From Priestia abyssalis (lineage in GTDB: Bacteria; Bacillota; Bacilli; Bacillales; Bacillaceae_H): DNA of 64,000 nt. The notes below the pieces were generated by a model, which saw nothing but the letters and a program-made list of their open reading frames with translations, was not told where the DNA came from and ran no database searches. Position numbers and translations under genes: made by a program. The DNA is taken from positions 4,046,624-4,110,623 of the forward strand of contig NZ_KV917369.1 in assembly GCF_002019595.1 (NCBI RefSeq), read 5' to 3'. Below, piece by piece: positions 35,487-43,904 of this stretch (the stretch's first letter is position 1; the number at the start of each line of letters is the position of its first letter).

Positions 35487-35521
35487 ATAAAAAAAGCATA
35501 CAGGAATGGTTCCCGGCATGC
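35487..35521 (-). terminator. Terminator of the 61-aa gene
   Basis: Imperfect GCATGCCGGGAA / TTCCTGTATGC stem with TTTTTTT on the minus strand. Confidence 0.65.
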
Positions 35522-35539
35522 TCAAATACCTCGGTTAGA

Positions 35540-35725
35540 CTAGTCATCATCTCTAGCCCCATCCTCTACAATGGTACGAAGCTCTTTATAAAACAGTTCA
35601 TCATTACATGTCATTTTTTCACCATAATGGGCGATTTCCTGAAGCTCGCCCATATCGCCTTTTGCATTGATGATTTCAAGCACCTGTGTCATATCCTCTG
35701 TTTGCGGCGTTTCTGTTTTCTTCAT
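35540..35725 (-). CDS. Hypothetical acidic small protein (61 aa)
   Basis: Not recognised. It is acidic, helical and soluble, ending VEDGARDDD. The ATG is preceded by AAGGAGGGGC at ideal distance and a terminator follows, so it is probably translated as a single-gene unit. No motif gives a function. Confidence 0.65.
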   Translation of the reverse strand: MKKTETPQTEDMTQVLEIINAKGDMGELQEIAHYGEKMTCNDELFYKELRTIVEDGARDDD

Positions 35726-35896
35726 GATGCCCCTCCTTTATAAGCTATAGCTTTTCCGAAAAAGGGGACCGTTGATGCGTTTATACATGAATTTTTTAAT
35801 CTTACGGAAGTATCCCCCTCTATTCGAAAAGAATCAAAAAACACTTCTTTGTCAGGAACTGCAATGCCCTATGAAGGAGAGCCATGGATAGCGAAG

Positions 35897-35939
35897 ATTA
35901 CAGCGTTGGTCACAGGACGTGACCGTTCTTAGCTGTAAT
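35897..35939 (-). other. Hairpin after the cyuA-like gene
   Basis: ATTACAGC with GCTGTAAT encloses GGTCAC with GTGACC, 18 bp after the stop codon. There is no T-run, so it may protect the mRNA 3' end. Confidence 0.5.
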
Positions 35940-35956
35940 TTGGCTCGTTCCGCTTT

Positions 35957-37231
35957 TTATTTCTCCAACATCAATTGAAGCAGCAATTCATCTGTTTGCT
36001 TTGTTCCTTCATTACCCAAACGGCAGAAGCTATCAATCGTTTTCTCTACATCATCATGGATGAATCCGTCTGTTGATGAGATTTCATGATTGCTTACTGC
36101 AAGTAACGCGGATTGGACGGCGACATTCGAACAAGTCGAAACCTTCATCGCACATCCTGCCTTTGCCCCGTCACAAACCATACCCGACACGTTTCCAATC
36201 GTATTTTGAATGGCTGCTTTAATTTGATGGAGTTCGCCTCCAAGCAAGTAGGTGATGGCAGCACTAGCTCCCATTCCCGCAACGGTTACACCGCAAAGAG
36301 CGGACAATCTGCCAAATTTCGATTTAATATGAATGGTAACAAGGTGGCTAAGGGCAACAGCACGTATTAACAGCTTCTCGTCCACCCCGAGCTTTTCGCC
36401 TACCGCTACAACTGGCAATGTTACCGCAATCCCTTGATTTCCGCTCCCAGTATTAGCCATAACCGGAAGCGGCGAACCGGCCATTCTTGCATCTGAGCCT
36501 GCCGCTGCAAGAGACATGGCCCTTGTAGCGAGATCATCAGCCAGGAAACCTTTTTTGACGTTTTCTTTAATTGTTTTTCCTACTTGCAAACCATATTCCT
36601 GTTCCAACCCTTCCAATCCGATGGTTTTATTGAGTTGAATGCTTCTTTTCACAATATCCAATTCTTTAATATCGATGGTCGTTACAAATTCATATATACG
36701 ATCAATCGTTAACTCCTTAAGAGCTTGCTTATTGGAGTGAAAATAAATGTTTTCACAACCGCCTTGAAAAATAGATTTTCCGTCTTTTTCAATGAGAACA
36801 ATATCGTTATGATTGTCAGCAATCACGACACGTGATGATTCTCTGTCCGTTTTGATGATGACTTCAATGTAAAGCTTTTTCGGATTGTCAGCAATAGAAA
36901 CAGACACTTTGCCGTTTTGCACGTGCTTCAAAGCTTGTTGTTCATCTTCTTCTGTTACTCCTTCGAGTACTTCAAGCTGCTTTTTGGGGTTCCCAACTAA
37001 TGCACCAAGCGCCGCTGCAAAATCGATTCCTCTCGCTTTCATCCCTGGTATACCGACTGCTTTTGCATTTTTAATAATATTCCCGCTAGCAATTACGTGG
37101 ATATTCGTTACAGGACCCGATACTTGTTGTTTTGCTGTAGCCGCCGCAAGCGCAATTGCTACAGGCTCAGTACACCCCAATGCAACGACGAGCTCTTTTT
37201 TTATAACGTCTAAAATCTGTTGGTTATCCAT
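35957..37231 (-). CDS. UPF0597/CyuA-type L-cysteine desulfidase or serine dehydratase-like protein
   Basis: A 424-aa protein with an N-terminal ALGCTEPVAIALA motif and a C-terminal cluster VCDGAKAGCAMKVSTC, the cysteines expected to hold an Fe-S cluster in this family. Members (CyuA/YhaM) degrade L-cysteine to pyruvate, ammonia and sulfide, and are related to the Fe-S L-serine dehydratase alpha subunit. No permease gene accompanies it here. ATG follows GGGAAGGAAG. Cysteine versus serine as substrate cannot be decided from sequence. Confidence 0.82.
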   Translation of the reverse strand: MDNQQILDVIKKELVVALGCTEPVAIALAAATAKQQVSGPVTNIHVIASGNIIKNAKAVGIPGMKARGIDFAAALGALVGNPKKQLEVLEGVTEEDEQQALKHVQNGKVSVSIADNPKKLYIEVIIKTDRESSRVVIADNHNDIVLIEKDGKSIFQGGCENIYFHSNKQALKELTIDRIYEFVTTIDIKELDIVKRSIQLNKTIGLEGLEQEYGLQVGKTIKENVKKGFLADDLATRAMSLAAAGSDARMAGSPLPVMANTGSGNQGIAVTLPVVAVGEKLGVDEKLLIRAVALSHLVTIHIKSKFGRLSALCGVTVAGMGASAAITYLLGGELHQIKAAIQNTIGNVSGMVCDGAKAGCAMKVSTCSNVAVQSALLAVSNHEISSTDGFIHDDVEKTIDSFCRLGNEGTKQTDELLLQLMLEK

Positions 37232-37419
37232 TTTTCTTCCTTCCCAAGCATTGTCTATAACATGGACGTTCCATTCTTTTTCTCATTTTTTATCATGATT
37301 GTAACAAAATTCACTGTGATTATATTATTCCCCCTTTTACTTTTCAAGCATATTTTGAATATGGTACCTTTTTTCGTTCATTCATTATAGTTCAAACTAT
37401 TAATAGAAAAGACCATTTC

Positions 37420-37582
37420 ATGAAGTTGGTGTCCCATAGGTCCTAAACATATCACAGAAATTACTTTTCACTGAAAGGACCCGTCACTCAATCCTTGATT
37501 TTACTGGATTTCCATGACGGGTCCTTTCAGGAGAATGATTCAAAGGTATGTTTTTTATACCTTTGAATCATTCTCTTCATTT
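37420..37582. repeat. Dispersed repeat type 2, copy 2, with two hairpins
   Basis: It resembles 28-170. First hairpin: GAAAGGACCCGTCA (37473-37486) pairs perfectly with TGACGGGTCCTTTC (37515-37528), enclosing an AATCC/GGATT pairing. Second hairpin: a perfect 19-bp stem (37531-37549 with 37557-37575, loop GTTTTTT) lies directly against the stop codon of the minus-strand gene at 37584. The rest of the 37232-37420 gap shows no gene. Confidence 0.65.
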
Positions 37583-37583
37583 A

Positions 37584-38222
37584 TTATCGTGCATTCGGAA
37601 AGACACGACGTACGACTTCTGTAAATTCGTCGAATAATCCCCCAACTGGTCTTCCTTCACCGATGTCATTTACATAGTTATCCATTCGGTCGATAAAGTC
37701 AGGATTTGTTGAAACATACACATTTTGAATATCGGCATCCGTTTTTCTGACCGCATTCGCAATGTTATTTTCCATCTGACGTGTTAATTTTCCTTCAGCA
37801 TTATCGTCAAGCTGGGCTGCCACATAAGCGTTACGCTCAGTTACAATCACACTCGCTCTTTGTACTCCTTGTAAGTCAGCCACTCTATCCGCAGCCTCAT
37901 CCGCTACGTTCATCAATGGCTCCTCGCCATTTCTATCATTTTCATTTCCAACGTTGCGGAGCGGATTGTTTAATCCCATATCATTATCATTCACATTTCG
38001 GACATTCCGTAAAGAACCGTCTACTCCGTTTCTGCCGTTATTGTCCCGAATGTATCGATTATTATCATTCACTACATTATCGTTGTCATTCACGTAGCTG
38101 ACATCGCGTGTATTGTTATTAATCCCATTTCGATCATCGGCTGCATTATCGTTGTTACATCCAGTTAGTGCAATCATTGAAAGAGCACCTGCTGTTAAAA
38201 CTAATTTGTGCAATAAAGCCAT
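37584..38222 (-). CDS. yhcN: YhcN/YlaJ-family sporulation lipoprotein
   Basis: A 212-aa lipoprotein: signal peptide with lipobox ALTGC, then about 85 residues extremely rich in Asn, Asp and Arg with a loose RNV..ND repetition. The C-terminal YhcN domain follows (VADEAADRVADLQGVQRASVIVTERNAYVA). YhcN-type proteins are found in the spore inner membrane and influence germination or outgrowth. ATG follows GAAGGAGGGG. The gene ends at repeat type 2 copy 2. Confidence 0.87.
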   Translation of the reverse strand: MALLHKLVLTAGALSMIALTGCNNDNAADDRNGINNNTRDVSYVNDNDNVVNDNNRYIRDNNGRNGVDGSLRNVRNVNDNDMGLNNPLRNVGNENDRNGEEPLMNVADEAADRVADLQGVQRASVIVTERNAYVAAQLDDNAEGKLTRQMENNIANAVRKTDADIQNVYVSTNPDFIDRMDNYVNDIGEGRPVGGLFDEFTEVVRRVFPNAR

Positions 38223-38365
38223 AATACCCCTCCTTCAAATTTTAATAACGAATCAGTTTTAGTTTTGCGATAGCTGACGCATTTTATGTTGATAAATAAA
38301 AGGAAACATACTTCACAGTTTCCTGACTCATACTAAAATGGGGTAATGAAGGAGGATGTTCAAAA

Positions 38366-39088
38366 ATGGAGCTCATCAAAGACCTTTTCCTTGTTGCCGG
38401 CAGAATTGTCACGATTTTGCCCTTACTTCTATTTTTAACATTGTACATGGGGAAACGTTCTGTCGGGGAACTACCTGTTTTTGATTTTTTGGCCATTTTG
38501 ACAATGGGAGCCGTTGTAGGAGCGGACATTGCTGATCCAAAGATTGAGCACATACCTACCATTGTGGCCATGATTTTAATTGCCTTTTTGCAAAAAACAA
38601 TTGCAAAGAGCAAAATCAAACATCGAAAAATCGAAAAAATGGTTACGTTTGAACCGACTATTGTCATGGAAAACGGGATGTTTCTTCCGGATAATTTAAA
38701 GAAAATCCAATATTCCATTGATAATATGTTGGGATTGCTTCGTGAAAAAGAAATATTTGACATAAAAGACATCCAGCTTGCTATCATTGAAGGAAACGGG
38801 AAGCTTTCGATTGTGAAGAAGCCGGAGAAAACAAATGTAAAAATTGAAGATTTACAAATCCCGAAAAAGGGTGTAGAAGCAGCTTTTCCCCTTGTTGTAG
38901 AAGGTGTCATTTACGAGGAAGTATTGGAGTTTCTCCAACTGGATCGATCCTGGGTCATGCAGCAGCTCCACACACAACACATTTTCTCCCTCAACGATGT
39001 GTTTTTCGCTTCCATCAATAAACGAAAAGAACTCCATGTATGCAAGCGGCATTATTCCCTCAAGCATACCCCTCCTTTTTTTCATTAA
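38366..39088 (+). CDS. DUF421-family membrane protein (YetF/YkjA-like)
   Basis: A 240-aa protein with three N-terminal membrane helices including YMGKRSVGELPVFDFLAILTMGAVVG, the DUF421 hallmark, then the cytoplasmic domain with KIEKMVTFEPTIVMENG and QYSIDNMLGLLREKEIFDI. The family occurs in many spore formers, where some members take part in germination. ATG follows GAAGGAGGATG. It is divergent from the yhcN-type gene. Exact role unknown. Confidence 0.85.
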   Translation: MELIKDLFLVAGRIVTILPLLLFLTLYMGKRSVGELPVFDFLAILTMGAVVGADIADPKIEHIPTIVAMILIAFLQKTIAKSKIKHRKIEKMVTFEPTIVMENGMFLPDNLKKIQYSIDNMLGLLREKEIFDIKDIQLAIIEGNGKLSIVKKPEKTNVKIEDLQIPKKGVEAAFPLVVEGVIYEEVLEFLQLDRSWVMQQLHTQHIFSLNDVFFASINKRKELHVCKRHYSLKHTPPFFH

Positions 39089-39106
39089 AACGCATCTATA
39101 GAAATG

Positions 39107-39172
39107 AAACACAATAGGCCGCATGCGAAATCCTTGTTTTCTTCGGATAGCATAAACGGCCTATTATTCTCA
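39107..39172. terminator. Long hairpin between DUF421 and nitroreductase genes
   Basis: AATAGGCCG (39111-39119) pairs with CGGCCTATT near 39159-39167 around a structured loop. It lies between convergent genes. Confidence 0.6.
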
Positions 39173-39173
39173 T

Positions 39174-39923
39174 TTATTTTTTATTCAATCCTTGTTTTTC
39201 AACAAACTCTTTCATATACATTCTTGTAGGATTTGAAAGCATGTTCGCCATTTGCCCTGTCCACGTATCACTTCGTTCTCCACCAGTTCGCTCTAGATAG
39301 TATTCCTGAATCGTTTGATTATACTGTTTAAGTTCTTCATGGAGGCGCTGTGTGTCTTGATTATATTCATCTTCATGATACACATGCTCAAATGGCAGCC
39401 TCGGTTTTTTCCCCGATTCATGAAGAGGATGACCGACCGTCATACCAAACAACGGTACAACCCGTTCAGGGGTATTCAATAGCTTTGATACTTCTTCCAG
39501 ATTGTTCCGAAGGCCCCCAATATAGCAAATCCCAAGACCCATTGATTCTGCTGCAACGGCGGCATTTTGAGCGGCGAGCGCTGCATCAATGACAGCAACC
39601 ATGAATTTTTCTGTGCTTTCAATAGAAGCCTTAATATCTTTCCCTTCCATTTCCGCCAGTACTTCATGGCGAAACAAATCGGCACAAAAAATGAATAAAT
39701 GTCCGTTCGTTTCCACATAAGGCTGATTTCCTGCGAGTTCAGCGAGCTTTTTCTTCTTTTGTTTATCCTTCACACCAATAATGGAATAGGCTTGAATATA
39801 GCTTGAAGTAGAAGCAGCTTGTGCCGATTCTACAATCGTGCGTATTTCCTCCTGTGTGAGCGGCTTATCTTCATATTTTCGAATCGAACGATGATGCAGC
39901 AATGTTTCAATAACGTTATTCAT
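39174..39923 (-). CDS. nfrA: NADPH-dependent flavin nitroreductase (NfrA-like)
   Basis: A 249-aa nitroreductase-fold enzyme. It has the N-terminal HHRSIRKYEDKPL (FMN phosphate contacts), AAQAASTSSYIQAYS, AAVAAESMGLGICYIG and FGMTVGHP. Such enzymes reduce FMN and nitro compounds with NADPH and respond to oxidative or heat stress in Bacillus. ATG follows GGGGAGGAATG. A single-gene unit, convergent with the DUF421 gene. Confidence 0.88.
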   Translation of the reverse strand: MNNVIETLLHHRSIRKYEDKPLTQEEIRTIVESAQAASTSSYIQAYSIIGVKDKQKKKKLAELAGNQPYVETNGHLFIFCADLFRHEVLAEMEGKDIKASIESTEKFMVAVIDAALAAQNAAVAAESMGLGICYIGGLRNNLEEVSKLLNTPERVVPLFGMTVGHPLHESGKKPRLPFEHVYHEDEYNQDTQRLHEELKQYNQTIQEYYLERTGGERSDTWTGQMANMLSNPTRMYMKEFVEKQGLNKK

Positions 39924-40106
39924 TTATCATTCCTCCCCTTTTCATTGTAACCATGTTCGGGTGATCTTTTCACGTATATTGCTTGTTTGATCGATTTTGA
40001 CGCTTGTCCTTCATCGCATTCTATTATCTGCTTGCACTAGAACCCTTTAGCGTCTTCCTGTTTAGCTATATTTTATCCATGTTAAAATAAAAAGTTTTTC
40101 ACATAA

Positions 40107-40187
40107 AAAAGGGGCCCATTTTGGTTATGGGTCCCTTCCTTATGGATAATTAGTTTGATGGGGGAATTTCCCCCATCAAACTAATTA
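40107..40187 (-). terminator. Two tandem hairpins after yaaN
   Basis: The first element, 40147-40187, is a 41-bp near-perfect palindrome (TAATTAGTTTGATGGGGG and its complement) that includes the yaaN stop codon. The second, 40107-40138, pairs AAGGGACCCAT with ATGGGCCCCTT and has a T-run on the minus strand. The second is the terminator; the first probably stabilises the mRNA end. Confidence 0.8.
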
Positions 40188-41332
40188 CGCGGATTGATAT
40201 TGAGTAATTTCGTTTTTAAGTCCTGCTCCATATCGGCAAGCTCACGTTCCGCTTCCTGCCGCTTTATCCGTCCATCTTGCTGAATTTGCAGTACCTCTTC
40301 AAGCGTACTCAATAAGTTCTCCTGTGTACGCTTTAATGTCTCGATATCGACAATGCCCCGCTCATTTTCTTTTGCGACATCGATCGTGTTTTGTTTCAGC
40401 AGTTCGGAATTTCTCGTCAACAAATCATTCGTCGTCTTGGACACTTGGCGCTGTGCTTCCATCGCCGTTTTCTGTCTAAGCAGCGTCAATGCGATGACCA
40501 CTTGATTTTTCCATAAAGGAATGGCCGTTAAAATAGAACTTTGGACTTTCTCCACAAGCGTCTGGTTTACTTCTTGAATGAGACGAATTTGCGGAGCGCT
40601 TTGAATGGCGATTTGACGGCTCAATTGCAAGTCATGCACCCGCTTTTCAAGACGATTGATAAAATGATTGATATCATTCACTTCCTGAATGGCCAAATAA
40701 TCATTGGTATTGGAAGCCTTTTGCTGCAGAGTCGGCAGTGTTTCGTTTTGTAAAGACTCTAACTTGTATTCGGCTGCTGCAATATAAATATTGAGCGCAT
40801 CGTAAAACTGCTTATTTTTTTCAAACAAGTTATCAAGCATAATTAGATCGCGCATAAGCATTTGACGGGCACCTTCCAGCTTATCGGCGATTTTATCAAT
40901 TTCGACATTGATGCTTTGATATTTCGAAAACATCCCATGTATCGGCTTTGATAAAGAAGAAAACAAGCGGCCAACGACACCTTTTCGTTTTTTCGTGAAA
41001 TCTTCGGGATTCACTTGATTGATTTTCAGCATCAGTTCCGTAATGGCCTCTCCGACGGGTCCCGTGTCTTTCTTTTGAATATGATTCAAAACGGAATGCG
41101 AAAACTGGGAAAGCTCCGATTGGGCAGCCACTCCGTACTGCAAAATGGCTTGCTGGTTTTTATAATCGATTTGCTCGGCAACTTTTCGCGCTTTTTCCCG
41201 ATGCTCGGGTGTTAATATTTCAAATGTCGTTTTCGGTTTTGGAGCAGCCTCCTCTGCGAAAGACGGCGTTGATGTATTGGCGAAAGGATCTACCAACAGT
41301 TCATCCAAATAATCTTTTTTGGGTTCACTCAT
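40181..41332 (-). CDS. yaaN: YaaN, TelA-family (toxic anion resistance) protein
   Basis: A 383-aa, almost entirely helical protein of the TelA family: TPEHREKARKVAEQIDYKNQQAILQYG, then VGRLFSSLSKPIHGMFSKYQS and long coiled-coil stretches. Family members are linked to tellurite and antimicrobial resistance, but the mechanism is unclear. It follows xpaC by 24 bp, as in the B. subtilis xpaC-yaaN pair. ATG follows a GGGAGAG site. Confidence 0.88.
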   Translation of the reverse strand: MSEPKKDYLDELLVDPFANTSTPSFAEEAAPKPKTTFEILTPEHREKARKVAEQIDYKNQQAILQYGVAAQSELSQFSHSVLNHIQKKDTGPVGEAITELMLKINQVNPEDFTKKRKGVVGRLFSSLSKPIHGMFSKYQSINVEIDKIADKLEGARQMLMRDLIMLDNLFEKNKQFYDALNIYIAAAEYKLESLQNETLPTLQQKASNTNDYLAIQEVNDINHFINRLEKRVHDLQLSRQIAIQSAPQIRLIQEVNQTLVEKVQSSILTAIPLWKNQVVIALTLLRQKTAMEAQRQVSKTTNDLLTRNSELLKQNTIDVAKENERGIVDIETLKRTQENLLSTLEEVLQIQQDGRIKRQEAERELADMEQDLKTKLLNINPRN

Positions 41333-41356
41333 CTATGTTCTCTCCCTCTATTTTTC

Positions 41357-42010
41357 CTATTGATTCGTATTCTCAGGCAAATCTGCCGAGTCGGATGGTT
41401 GATATTCAAAAGATTGTTTCAACATTTTCCGTTCGACCTCAAGGCTCATCATATCGTTTGATAATGAATCGAGCAGCACTTGCCGAGAGCTTTCTGCCAT
41501 TTCATCGAGTAAAAGCTCTGCTTCACGAAGCGACTCTTTTAACTCAATGCTTCTGACCGGCTGTTTCAATAAAAACGTATAACGGTCGACAAGCGTGACG
41601 GTTGCGGGCAAATGCTGTGTAAAGAAGGCTTGTACTTCCCGGTATCTGACGGGCTCTTCTTCGACAACTTTAATAATTCCTTTTGCAAGCTTGTGAAGCT
41701 TGGCGATTTTCATCCAGGCTGTAAGAGATCGCACTTTGTACCGGCATGCCCCAATTGCTGCCACTTTTTTGTTGGCTTCTTTCAGTTGATACTTTACATA
41801 AGCCAGTTCTTCCCTATATGGATCAACATTCCTCATGCGTTTCCATAAAAAACGTCCACCCATCCAAAAGACTGTTACAGCCGGAATTCCGATGCCGATT
41901 AGAACCGACTGGATAAAAGGGATATTCAGCCAAAAGAATGAAATGGGCATGGAAACAAAACCGACAAGGCCGCTGAACATGAATAGAAATAAGCTTCGAA
42001 TAATTTTCAT
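41357..42010 (-). CDS. xpaC: XpaC-like membrane protein (5-bromo-4-chloroindolyl phosphate hydrolysis)
   Basis: A 217-aa protein with two N-terminal hydrophobic segments (residues 5-32 and 34-52) and a long helical cytoplasmic part (ELAYVKYQLKEANKKV; ACRYKVRSLTAWMKI). It is first gene of the xpaC-yaaN pair conserved in Bacillus. The name derives from indolyl-phosphate hydrolysis, but the true biochemical role is not known. The ribosome binding site is weak (GAGTGA). Confidence 0.83.
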   Translation of the reverse strand: MKIIRSLFLFMFSGLVGFVSMPISFFWLNIPFIQSVLIGIGIPAVTVFWMGGRFLWKRMRNVDPYREELAYVKYQLKEANKKVAAIGACRYKVRSLTAWMKIAKLHKLAKGIIKVVEEEPVRYREVQAFFTQHLPATVTLVDRYTFLLKQPVRSIELKESLREAELLLDEMAESSRQVLLDSLSNDMMSLEVERKMLKQSFEYQPSDSADLPENTNQ

Positions 42011-42236
42011 CTATCATTCACTCCGATTTTTGTTGATAAAAGAATGTTATCATATTTTCTATCTTTTTGTATTTTATGGAAGAATTTTTCTTCAACATTC
42101 CAATCATAACCTGTATTTATTCATACGAATGACAACAGCAAAAAGTTTCGTATGTATGGATCAACTTTATTGATTTATGCCAATTCATATATCCCATTTT
42201 TAACCGATTTCACTCTCCATAGTCCCTTTTAACACT

Positions 42237-42270
42237 AAAACACCGTTCGTACTTGAACGGTGTTTTCTCT
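42237..42270. terminator. Terminator after the MATE gene
   Basis: AAAACACCGTTC pairs with GAACGGTGTTTT around GTACTT, with T-runs on both strands. Confidence 0.85.
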
Positions 42271-42283
42271 CGTCAGGGAATTT

Positions 42284-43600
42284 TCAGATTCCTTCGTTTA
42301 GTTGTAACAGTTTTTTATTTAATTTAGGAGTATACATGACGAGGAATCCAGATCGCCCTATAGTATAGACGATAAAAGCAAGCCATAGACCATGATTATG
42401 CCAGATAGGGGTTACTGTGATTTGTATAATGATATAAATAATCATTGCGTAAATCATAGAGTTTCGAACCGGAGCAATTTCAGTTGCTCCTGTAAAGACA
42501 CCGTAAATGACAAGGCCAAAACAAGCAGCAAACGGATAGATGATGAGCCATGTTCCATATTTGGTTGAAAGCTCGATAACACTAGGTAACTTTGTAAAAA
42601 GTCCAATAATTTGTTCTTGAAATAATCCATATACGCAAGCTACGGTAAAAGCAGTGATCACCGACCATTGCCTTGATAACGTAAACGTTTTTTTATATAA
42701 TTCTTTGTCATTTGATCCTACCGCCTTGCCGACGAGAATACTAGAGGCGTTGGCGAACCCATCAAAGAAATAAGCCATTATGTAATGAATTTGAAATAAT
42801 ACAGCGTTGGCAGCTAGAAATTCTGTACCAAACGAAGCACCTTTTGCTGTAAACATATTAATAACAACTAATAAACAAATCGTTCGAATAAACAAATCCT
42901 TGTTAACGTTAAACATCTTTTTCATAGACTGTGTATCTATAAGTGCTTGAATAGATGGTATTTTCCATTCAAACGGTGATGCCTTCCAAACAATAAACAA
43001 CCCTAATAAGAAGGCTGTAATCTCAGCAATCAAAGTGGCCGCAGCGACCCCTTTTACAGCAAAAGAAAAGACATGGACAAAAAGAATGGCCAAAGTCATA
43101 TTTAAAACATTCATTAACACTTGTAAACATAAAGATTGTTTAATCTTAGCCATCCCCATTAACCAGCCAAGAATAACATAGTTCATCAATGTAAAGGGTG
43201 CTCCCCATATTCGAATGCGAAAATATTCTACTGCAAACTGACTTACATCGGAAGCAGGAGCAATCAATTTGAGAGCTGCATATTCAATCGGCCATTGTAA
43301 GAGAATAAAACACATACCTACAATTACAGCCAATAAAAATGGACGAGATAAAGCAAGTACTCCTTGAGCTGGGTCGCTTGCCCCATTGGCTTGTGCGGCA
43401 AAAGCAGATGTGCTGACCCGCAAAAAGCCGAAGACCCAATACAAAGTATTAAAAATAAGGGTCCCTACTGCAACGCCTCCAATATAAGCTGGATCGGGAA
43501 GTTGTCCGACAACGGCTGTATCCACAGCACCTAATAAGGGCGTCGTCATGGTTGAGAGCGTTAGAGGAATCGCCAAAGCAAGATACGCACGATGATTCAT
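42284..43600 (-). CDS. MATE-family efflux transporter (DinF-like)
   Basis: A 438-aa protein with 12 hydrophobic segments. The first repeat has LTLSTMTTPLLGAVDTAVVGQL and the second FFDGFANASSILVGKAVGS, as in the DinF branch. Such proteins export organic cations or drugs with Na+ or H+. ATG follows AAAGGAGGTC, a very strong site. It lies about 300 bp downstream of the nik-type ABC operon, beyond a likely terminator, so it is probably separate. Substrate unknown. Confidence 0.88.
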   Translation of the reverse strand: MNHRAYLALAIPLTLSTMTTPLLGAVDTAVVGQLPDPAYIGGVAVGTLIFNTLYWVFGFLRVSTSAFAAQANGASDPAQGVLALSRPFLLAVIVGMCFILLQWPIEYAALKLIAPASDVSQFAVEYFRIRIWGAPFTLMNYVILGWLMGMAKIKQSLCLQVLMNVLNMTLAILFVHVFSFAVKGVAAATLIAEITAFLLGLFIVWKASPFEWKIPSIQALIDTQSMKKMFNVNKDLFIRTICLLVVINMFTAKGASFGTEFLAANAVLFQIHYIMAYFFDGFANASSILVGKAVGSNDKELYKKTFTLSRQWSVITAFTVACVYGLFQEQIIGLFTKLPSVIELSTKYGTWLIIYPFAACFGLVIYGVFTGATEIAPVRNSMIYAMIIYIIIQITVTPIWHNHGLWLAFIVYTIGRSGFLVMYTPKLNKKLLQLNEGI

Positions 43601-43641
43601 CCGATAGACCTCCTTTCTATAATTTTAAGATAAAAATAATA

Positions 43642-43890
43642 GCCCCGATTATGTAAATGAAATCGAGGCCTTCGAATAAAGGAAACTTTCAACAGTGAGG
43701 GTTCTTTCATCTCCCACTGATGGTTAGTTGATCTTATCGGGCTTTTACGGGCAGTTATCCCCGACTTAAACTTCTCCAATGATTCTAAAGAACGAAGACT
43801 AAAAACTCGACGTCAATCTCCACGTCTTCGCTAGCACATCCTGTGCGTCGGAGGTGGAGGTCTTATTGGCCCGTTAATGCGGAGCAACTG
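43642..43890. other. Structured non-coding stretch, possibly an insertion-sequence end
   Basis: No supported gene lies in 43601-43904. Near 43642-43670 GCCTCGATT/AATCGGGGC with a T-rich minus-strand tail is a plausible terminator of the ABC operon. From 43681 the sequence reads GGAAACTTTCAACAGTG, a hairpin (CAGTG..GGG/CCCACTG), TCGGG..CCCCGA pairing, and an imperfect stem CTCCACGTCTTCG / GTCGGAGGTGGAG enclosing GCACA/TGTGC. The GGAAACTTTCAYCAGTG hairpin recurs in degraded form at 51877-51915. It resembles end structures of IS200/IS605-type elements, but no transposase is present. Confidence 0.45.
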
Positions 43891-43904
43891 TAACTACTTT
43901 TAAA

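Noticed and set aside
43597..43779. 60-codon minus-strand frame between the ABC operon and the MATE gene
   Set aside because: It lies across the structured hairpin stretch, has no ribosome binding site and its peptide is unlike any family; judged chance.
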